This document shows, in pieces, positions 58,856 through 64,000 of a DNA stretch of 64,000 nt (within the stretch, counting starts at the first letter, position 1; each line of letters begins with the position of its first letter). The translations under genes and the position numbers were made by a program. The stretch is from Pacificoceanicola onchidii (GTDB taxonomy: Bacteria > Pseudomonadota > Alphaproteobacteria > Rhodobacterales > Rhodobacteraceae): assembly GCF_004804335.1 (NCBI RefSeq), contig NZ_SRXY01000003.1:372001-436000 (forward strand), in the 5' to 3' direction. The notes beneath the pieces are model-generated. The model saw only the letters and a program-made list of their open reading frames with translations, searched no databases and was not told the origin of the DNA.

Positions 58856-58902
58856 GCAAAAATCTTTGAAGATTTTTGCCAAGGATTTTCGAAAATCCTT
58901 GG
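58856..58902. repeat. Two adjoining perfect palindromes between nuoI and the next gene
   Basis: GCAAAAATCTT-TG-AAGATTTTTGC (58856-58879) is followed directly by a 24-base palindrome at 58879-58902 with half CCAAGGATTTTC. Both are A+T-rich in a G+C-rich operon. They look like an inserted REP-type element. Confidence 0.65.
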
Positions 58903-58931
58903 TGGAGCAAGCGGCGAGCGTGGAGGCGAAA

Positions 58932-59339
58932 ATGTCTGACCCCAAAACCCCGTTTGAGCTGATGATGGAGCAGGCGCAGGAGATGGCGAAGGCCTTCAAC
59001 CCGGCGCTGTCTTCGTTTGATCCCAAGGGCTTCGAGAAGATGTGGCCCACCATGCCGAAAGACGCCATGGAGATGTGGTTCGGCAAGGGGATTTCCAAGG
59101 AAGGGCTCGACGCCAAGACCCGCCTTTTGCTGACTCTTGCAGGGCTGACCATGCAGGGTGCACAGGCGGAAACGCCGTTTCGCATGACGGTGCGCCATGC
59201 GCTGGAGGCCGGGGCCACGAAAGAAGAGATTGCCGAGACCATCGCCCAGATGTCGATGTTCGCCGGTATTCCTGCCATGACGCGCGCCATGGATATGGCC
59301 AAATCTGTCATGGAAGACAAAAAGGATGACGAGACATGA
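58932..59339 (+). CDS. Carboxymuconolactone decarboxylase (AhpD-like) family protein
   Basis: 135 residues. A charged N-terminus with several methionines precedes a CMD domain: [40 protein letters not shown], then [15 protein letters not shown]. The protein contains no cysteine at all, so it cannot be an AhpD-type peroxidase. It overlaps nuoJ by ATGA. A CMD gene at this place is, as far as I recall, found in related nuo operons. Confidence 0.82.
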   Translation: MSDPKTPFELMMEQAQEMAKAFNPALSSFDPKGFEKMWPTMPKDAMEMWFGKGISKEGLDAKTRLLLTLAGLTMQGAQAETPFRMTVRHALEAGATKEEIAETIAQMSMFAGIPAMTRAMDMAKSVMEDKKDDET

Positions 59340-59938
59340 TCGCCTTTGCTTTCTATCTCTTTGCGTTGGGTGTCATTGCCGGGGGCCTGTTCACGGTCAT
59401 CTCGCGCAACCCGGTGCACTCGGTGCTCTGGCTGATCCTTGCCTTTTTGTCGGCGGCGGGGATGTTCGTGCTGATGGGGGCGGAATTTGTCGCCATGCTG
59501 CTGATCATCGTCTACGTGGGCGCGGTGGCGGTGCTTTTCCTCTTCGTGGTGATGATGCTCGACATCGATTTTGCCGAGTTGAAGGCGGAGATGGCGCAAT
59601 ATATGCCGCTTGCCCTGCTGATCGGTCTGGTGCTTCTGATGCAACTGGCCATGGCCTTTGGCGTCTGGGAAGCGTCGGAGATGGCGGCCAGCCAGATGGC
59701 CAACCCGACACCGGCAGATGTGCACAACACCGCGGCGCTCGGGCTGATCCTCTATGACAAGTACTTCCTGCTGTTCCAGCTGGCGGGTCTGATCCTGCTG
59801 GTCGCCATGATCGGGGCGATTGTTCTGACCCTGCGCCACCGCTCGGACGTCAAACGCCAGGACATTGTGAGCCAGATCCTGCGCGATCCGAAAGAGCAGA
59901 TGGAACTCAAGGACGTGAAACCGGGGCAGGGGCTCTGA
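59336..59938 (+). CDS. nuoJ: NADH-quinone oxidoreductase subunit J
   Basis: Membrane subunit ND6 with five helices. It shows [21 protein letters not shown] and the pi-bulge region [29 protein letters not shown]. 200 residues. Start ATG 59336 overlaps the CMD gene. Confidence 0.96.
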   Translation: MIAFAFYLFALGVIAGGLFTVISRNPVHSVLWLILAFLSAAGMFVLMGAEFVAMLLIIVYVGAVAVLFLFVVMMLDIDFAELKAEMAQYMPLALLIGLVLLMQLAMAFGVWEASEMAASQMANPTPADVHNTAALGLILYDKYFLLFQLAGLILLVAMIGAIVLTLRHRSDVKRQDIVSQILRDPKEQMELKDVKPGQGL

Positions 59939-59982
59939 GGCGCGCACAGCGACACCCCGGGTAAGCCGGGACAGACAGACAG

Positions 59983-60003
59983 GTCCCGGATCAGGTCCGG
60001 GAC
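59983..60003. repeat. Dispersed GTCCCGGA palindrome, copy 4
   Basis: Perfect arms GTCCCGGA and TCCGGGAC around TCAGG, in the 129-base gap between nuoJ and nuoK. Confidence 0.65.
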
Positions 60004-60067
60004 TGCGGACCGCGAGAGCGGACCGCATCAAAAGACGACAATCGGGTCAAACCCGGAGGGACGTGAG

Positions 60068-60373
60068 ATGATAGAACTGGAACATTACCTGACGGTGGCG
60101 GCGGTGCTGTTTGTCATCGGCATTTTCGGCCTGTTCCTGAACCGCAAGAACGTGATCATCCTGCTGATGAGCATCGAATTGATGCTCTTGGCGGTGAACA
60201 TCAACCTTGTGGCCTTCTCCACGCATCTGGGGGATCTGACGGGACAGGTGTTCACGCTGTTTGTGCTCACCGTGGCCGCCGCCGAGGCCGCCATTGGCCT
60301 TGCGATCCTCGTCTGCTTCTTCCGCAACCGCGGCACCATTGCCGTGGAAGACGTCAACGTGATGAAGGGCTGA
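60068..60373 (+). CDS. nuoK: NADH-quinone oxidoreductase subunit K
   Basis: ND4L subunit, three helices, 101 residues, with the conserved glutamates in [13 protein letters not shown] and [26 protein letters not shown] precedes ATG 60068. Confidence 0.96.
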   Translation: MIELEHYLTVAAVLFVIGIFGLFLNRKNVIILLMSIELMLLAVNINLVAFSTHLGDLTGQVFTLFVLTVAAAEAAIGLAILVCFFRNRGTIAVEDVNVMKG

Positions 60374-60378
60374 GCCGG

Positions 60379-60486
60379 ATGTCCAGCGAAAACTATATCT
60401 TGATTGCGCTGCTCGGAGCGGTCGTCGGCGCTTCGGTTGTTTGGCTGCGAGGCAGAACTCGCAACGAATCCGGTGATGGAGAGTAG
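60379..60486 (+). CDS. 35-residue single-helix microprotein between nuoK and nuoL
   Basis: Starts MSSENY, has one membrane helix ([19 protein letters not shown]) and a polar, charged tail ending GDGE. It begins 6 bases after the nuoK stop (TGAGCCGG before the ATG) and ends 5 bases before the nuoL start, so it fills the gap exactly. Too short for most gene finders. No family recognised. Confidence 0.5.
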   Translation: MSSENYILIALLGAVVGASVVWLRGRTRNESGDGE

Positions 60487-60490
60487 ATCC

Positions 60491-62566
60491 ATGGAGAGCA
60501 TCATCCTCTTTGCCCCGCTGCTTGGCGCGTTGATCGCGGGTTTCGGCTGGCGGATCATTTCGATCAAGGGCGCACAGTATGTGACCACGGGTCTGCTGTT
60601 CCTCGCGGCGCTCCTGAGCTGGATCGTCTTCTTCACCCACGGGGCCGAGACGCAGCACATTCAGATCCTGCGCTGGATCGAAAGTGGTTCGCTCAGCACC
60701 GATTGGTCGATCCGGCTTGACCGGCTGACCTCGATCATGCTGATCGTCGTGACCACGGTTTCCTCGCTCGTGCACCTTTATAGCTTTGGCTACATGGCGC
60801 ATGATGAGAACTTCAGGGAAGGTGAGGAAAGCTACCGCGCGCGCTTCTTTGCGTACCTGTCGTTCTTTACCTTCGCCATGCTCATGCTGGTCACGTCTGA
60901 CAACCTTGTTCAGATGTTCTTTGGCTGGGAAGGCGTGGGCGTTGCCTCTTACCTGCTGATTGGCTTCTACTACCGCAAGCCGAGCGCCAACGCCGCCGCG
61001 ATCAAGGCCTTTGTGGTCAACCGCGTCGGTGACTTTGGCTTTGCGCTTGGCATCTTTGCGCTGTTCTACCTGACGGACTCGATCCGCTTTGACGATGTCT
61101 TTGCCGCTGCGCCGAGCATTGCCGAAACGCAGCTGACCTTCCTGTGGACCACATGGAATGCCGCCGAGATTGTCGCGCTGCTGCTGTTCATCGGCGCGAT
61201 GGGCAAATCGGCCCAGTTGATCCTGCACACTTGGCTGCCTGACGCGATGGAAGGCCCGACGCCAGTATCGGCGCTGATCCACGCCGCAACCATGGTGACC
61301 GCAGGCGTCTTCCTCGTGTGCCGCATGTCGCCGCTGATGGAATTTGCGCCAAACGCCACTGCGTTCATCACCTTCCTTGGCGCGACCACGGCGTTCTTTG
61401 CAGCCACCGTTGGCCTCGTGCAGAACGATATCAAGCGCGTCATCGCCTATTCCACCTGTTCGCAGCTTGGCTACATGTTCGTGGCGGCGGGAGTTGGCGT
61501 TTACTCGGTCGCCATGTTCCACCTCTTCACGCACGCGTTCTTCAAGGCGATGCTCTTCCTTGGCGCCGGGTCCGTGATCCACGGCATGCACCATGAGCAG
61601 GACATGCGGAACTATGGCGGGCTGCGCAAGAAACTGCCCTATACCTTCTGGGCGATGATGATTGGCACGCTGGCCATCACCGGGGTGGGCATCCCGCTGA
61701 CCGGCTGGATCGGCTTTGCCGGGTTTGCGTCGAAAGACGCGGTGATCGAAAGCGCCTTTGTCGGCAGCCAGGGCGGCTATGCCTTCTGGATGCTGGTGAT
61801 CGCGGCGCTGTTCACCTCCTTCTACAGCTGGCGCCTGATCTTCCTCACCTTCTATGGCGAGGCACGCGGCGATAAGCACACCCATGACCACGCGCATGAA
61901 AGCCCGACTGTCATGCTGATCCCGCTTGGTGTTCTGGCGCTTGGGGCGGTCTTTGCCGGGGCGATCTGGTACGGCAGCTTCTTCGGCAAGACCAACCAGG
62001 TGGTGAAGTTCTTTGGCGGCAGCTATGGCGAGCCGACGCAGGAACTGGTCGAGGCCGTGGCTGAACGCAGCCCGAAAGCTTCCGAGCTGCACTACGTCAT
62101 GGAAAGCGCACCGGGTGAGGCGGCGATCTATATCGCGCCGGAAAACACCGTGCTGCATGAGGCGCATTACGTGCCGACATGGGTCAAGCTTTCGCCCTTC
62201 GTGGTGATGCTGATCGGTCTTGGCATGGCCTATCTGTTCTACATCGTGAACCCGAGCCTGCCGAAGCGTCTGGCCGAGAACCAGCGCCCGCTGTACCTGT
62301 TCCTGCTGAACAAATGGTACTTTGACGAGATCTACGATTTCCTCTTTGTCCGCCCGGCCAAGGCGCTTGGCCGCTTCCTGTGGAAGCGCGGCGACACGGA
62401 TGTGATTGATGGCTCGATCAATGGCGTGGCCATGGGCATCGTGCCCTTCTTCACCCGGCTCGCGGGCCGCGCACAGTCCGGCTACATCTTTACCTATGCC
62501 TTTGCGATGGTGATCGGGATCGTGGTTCTGATCTCCTGGATGACGCTCAGCGGAGGGGCGCACTGA
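60491..62566 (+). CDS. nuoL: NADH-quinone oxidoreductase subunit L
   Basis: ND5, the distal proton-pumping subunit with about 16 helices and the long lateral helix. It shows [59 protein letters not shown] and [14 protein letters not shown]. 691 residues. GGAGAG precedes ATG 60491. It overlaps nuoM (TGATG). Confidence 0.97.
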   Translation: MESIILFAPLLGALIAGFGWRIISIKGAQYVTTGLLFLAALLSWIVFFTHGAETQHIQILRWIESGSLSTDWSIRLDRLTSIMLIVVTTVSSLVHLYSFGYMAHDENFREGEESYRARFFAYLSFFTFAMLMLVTSDNLVQMFFGWEGVGVASYLLIGFYYRKPSANAAAIKAFVVNRVGDFGFALGIFALFYLTDSIRFDDVFAAAPSIAETQLTFLWTTWNAAEIVALLLFIGAMGKSAQLILHTWLPDAMEGPTPVSALIHAATMVTAGVFLVCRMSPLMEFAPNATAFITFLGATTAFFAATVGLVQNDIKRVIAYSTCSQLGYMFVAAGVGVYSVAMFHLFTHAFFKAMLFLGAGSVIHGMHHEQDMRNYGGLRKKLPYTFWAMMIGTLAITGVGIPLTGWIGFAGFASKDAVIESAFVGSQGGYAFWMLVIAALFTSFYSWRLIFLTFYGEARGDKHTHDHAHESPTVMLIPLGVLALGAVFAGAIWYGSFFGKTNQVVKFFGGSYGEPTQELVEAVAERSPKASELHYVMESAPGEAAIYIAPENTVLHEAHYVPTWVKLSPFVVMLIGLGMAYLFYIVNPSLPKRLAENQRPLYLFLLNKWYFDEIYDFLFVRPAKALGRFLWKRGDTDVIDGSINGVAMGIVPFFTRLAGRAQSGYIFTYAFAMVIGIVVLISWMTLSGGAH

Positions 62567-64000
62567 TGGATAACCTTCTTTCCATTGTCACCTTCCTGCC
62601 TGCTCTGGCAGCGCTGATCCTCGCGGTTTTCCTGCGCGGCGATGATGAGGCGGCGAACCGCAATGCCAAATGGCTGTCCCTCTTTGCCACCACGGCGACC
62701 TTCCTGATCTCGCTCTTCATCCTGTTCCAGTTCGATGCCTCGGACACCGGTTTTCAGATGGTCGAAGAGCGCAGCTGGCTGCTGGGCCTCAGCTACAAGA
62801 TGGGCGTCGACGGGATTTCCGTACTCTTCGTCATGCTGACCACCTTCATGATGCCGCTGACCATCGCGGCTTCCTGGGACGTCAAGACGCGGGTCAAGGA
62901 ATACATGATCGCCTTCCTGCTGCTTGAAACGCTGATGCTTGGCGTGTTCATGGCGCTGGATCTGGTGCTCTTCTACCTGTTCTTCGAAGCGGGCCTGATC
63001 CCGATGTTCCTGATCATCGGCATCTGGGGCGGGGCGAACCGCATCTATGCGTCGTTCAAGTTCTTCCTCTACACCTTCCTCGGCTCTGTGTTGATGCTGG
63101 TTGCGATGGTGGCGATGTATTCGGACGCGGGCACCACCGACATCACGGTTCTCTTGAACCACAAGTTCGGCACCGAAAGCTTCTCTGTCCTCGGGATCAC
63201 CATCGTAGGTGGCATGCAGACGCTGCTCTTCCTCGCCTTCTTCGCCAGCTTCGCGGTGAAGATGCCGATGTGGCCGGTGCACACATGGCTCCCGGATGCC
63301 CACGTGCAGGCCCCGACTGCAGGCTCTGTCGTGCTGGCGGCGATCCTTCTGAAGATGGGCGGCTACGGCTTCCTGCGCTTCAGCCTGCCGATGTTCCCGG
63401 TGGGATCGGACGTGATGCAGGATCTGGTCTTCACCCTGTCGGTCATTGCGATCATTTACACCTCGCTGGTGGCGCTGGTGCAGGAAGACATGAAAAAGCT
63501 CATCGCTTATTCGTCCGTCGCGCACATGGGCTATGTGACCATGGGCATCTTCGCGGCAAACCAGCAGGGGGTTGATGGCGCGATCTTCCAAATGATCAGC
63601 CACGGCTTCATCTCCGGCGCGCTCTTCCTCTGTGTTGGCGTGATTTACGACCGGATGCACACGCGCGAGATTGACGCCTATGGCGGCCTTGTGAACCGCA
63701 TGCCCGCCTATGCGCTGATCTTCATGCTCTTCACCATGGCCAACGTCGGCCTGCCGGGCACCTCCGGGTTCGTGGGTGAATTCCTGACGCTCATGGGCGT
63801 GTTCCAGGTCAACACCTGGGTTGCGGCAGGGGCGACAACCGGGGTGATCCTCTCGGCGGCCTATGCGCTCTGGCTCTACCGCCGGGTGGTGATGGGCGAT
63901 CTGATCAAGGAAAGCCTGAAGACCATCACCGACATGACCACACGCGAAAAGGCAATCTTTGCCCCGCTGGTGATCATGACGATCTGGATGGGGGTCTATC
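62566..64000 (+). CDS. nuoM: NADH-quinone oxidoreductase subunit M, 3'-truncated by the window edge
   Basis: ND4, a proton-pumping antiporter-like subunit. 478 codons are visible, of a usual 500-515. Recognisable parts are [60 protein letters not shown] and [15 protein letters not shown]. The ATG overlaps the nuoL stop. nuoN should follow outside. Confidence 0.97.
   Translation, partial: MDNLLSIVTFLPALAALILAVFLRGDDEAANRNAKWLSLFATTATFLISLFILFQFDASDTGFQMVEERSWLLGLSYKMGVDGISVLFVMLTTFMMPLTIAASWDVKTRVKEYMIAFLLLETLMLGVFMALDLVLFYLFFEAGLIPMFLIIGIWGGANRIYASFKFFLYTFLGSVLMLVAMVAMYSDAGTTDITVLLNHKFGTESFSVLGITIVGGMQTLLFLAFFASFAVKMPMWPVHTWLPDAHVQAPTAGSVVLAAILLKMGGYGFLRFSLPMFPVGSDVMQDLVFTLSVIAIIYTSLVALVQEDMKKLIAYSSVAHMGYVTMGIFAANQQGVDGAIFQMISHGFISGALFLCVGVIYDRMHTREIDAYGGLVNRMPAYALIFMLFTMANVGLPGTSGFVGEFLTLMGVFQVNTWVAAGATTGVILSAAYALWLYRRVVMGDLIKESLKTITDMTTREKAIFAPLVIMTIWMGVY

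Noticed and set aside
60047-62563. 838-codon minus-strand open frame
   Set aside because: Antisense shadow of nuoK and nuoL; low-complexity His/Arg/Asp composition.

Overview
The window comes from a G+C-rich alphaproteobacterial chromosome, most likely the Roseobacter group (Rhodobacteraceae). The reasons are a complex I operon with many small extra reading frames between the core genes, a NuoE with a long C-terminal extension, a leucine catabolic cluster, a serC-serA pair with a serC-leader-like hairpin region, and DUF2794/DUF2065-type small genes. Nothing in it suggests a prophage, plasmid, insertion sequence, CRISPR array, tRNA or rRNA.

Region 1 (1-7753): the end of murI, a compact pqiA-pqiA-pqiB-pqiC operon for inter-membrane lipid transport, a DUF3592-like membrane protein, then argC and ccmE. 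Region 2 (7750-17453): a membrane histidine kinase, eno, a DMT permease, pgm, glmM and folP, all on the minus strand, then gor on the plus strand. Region 3 (17525-25457): hflK-hflC-DUF2065, an unrecognised membrane protein plus pentapeptide-repeat protein pair on the minus strand, degP, and a second histidine kinase related to the first. Region 4 (25717-33198): a class III aminotransferase, a PPP-type phosphatase, a single-domain response regulator, serA and serC (minus), a DUF2794 protein and a DegT-type aminotransferase.

Region 5 (33508-43811) is a leucine/isovalerate catabolic operon. It has a readable promoter with an overlapping operator, isovaleryl-CoA dehydrogenase, an AMP-forming acyl-CoA synthetase, both methylcrotonyl-CoA carboxylase subunits and HMG-CoA lyase. 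Interleaved by stop/start overlaps are a membrane microprotein, an LprI-like periplasmic protein, a Cys-rich secreted protein, an ASCH protein, a GST and a P-loop kinase. No methylglutaconyl-CoA hydratase gene is present in the window. Region 6 (43847-45202): two uncharacterised envelope genes, convergent.

Region 7 (45522-64000) is the respiratory complex I (nuo) operon, A-B-C-D-E-F-G-H-I-J-K-L and the start of M. It has ten extra reading frames, one of only 35 codons. One encodes a membrane protein whose C-terminal helix-hairpin-helix domain is nearly the same as the tail of NuoE. A strong intrinsic terminator followed by a region with nested inverted repeats lies just before nuoG, so the operon may be made as two transcriptional units.

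Several dispersed palindromic repeats recur between genes. One lies in frame inside the carboxylase beta-subunit gene, and another forms a MITE-like 142-bp unit upstream of the leucine operon. I see no obvious new defence or biosynthetic system. The best leads are the complex I accessory genes, the pentapeptide/membrane pair, a possible Arg-Arg leader peptide before argC and the nuoG leader.
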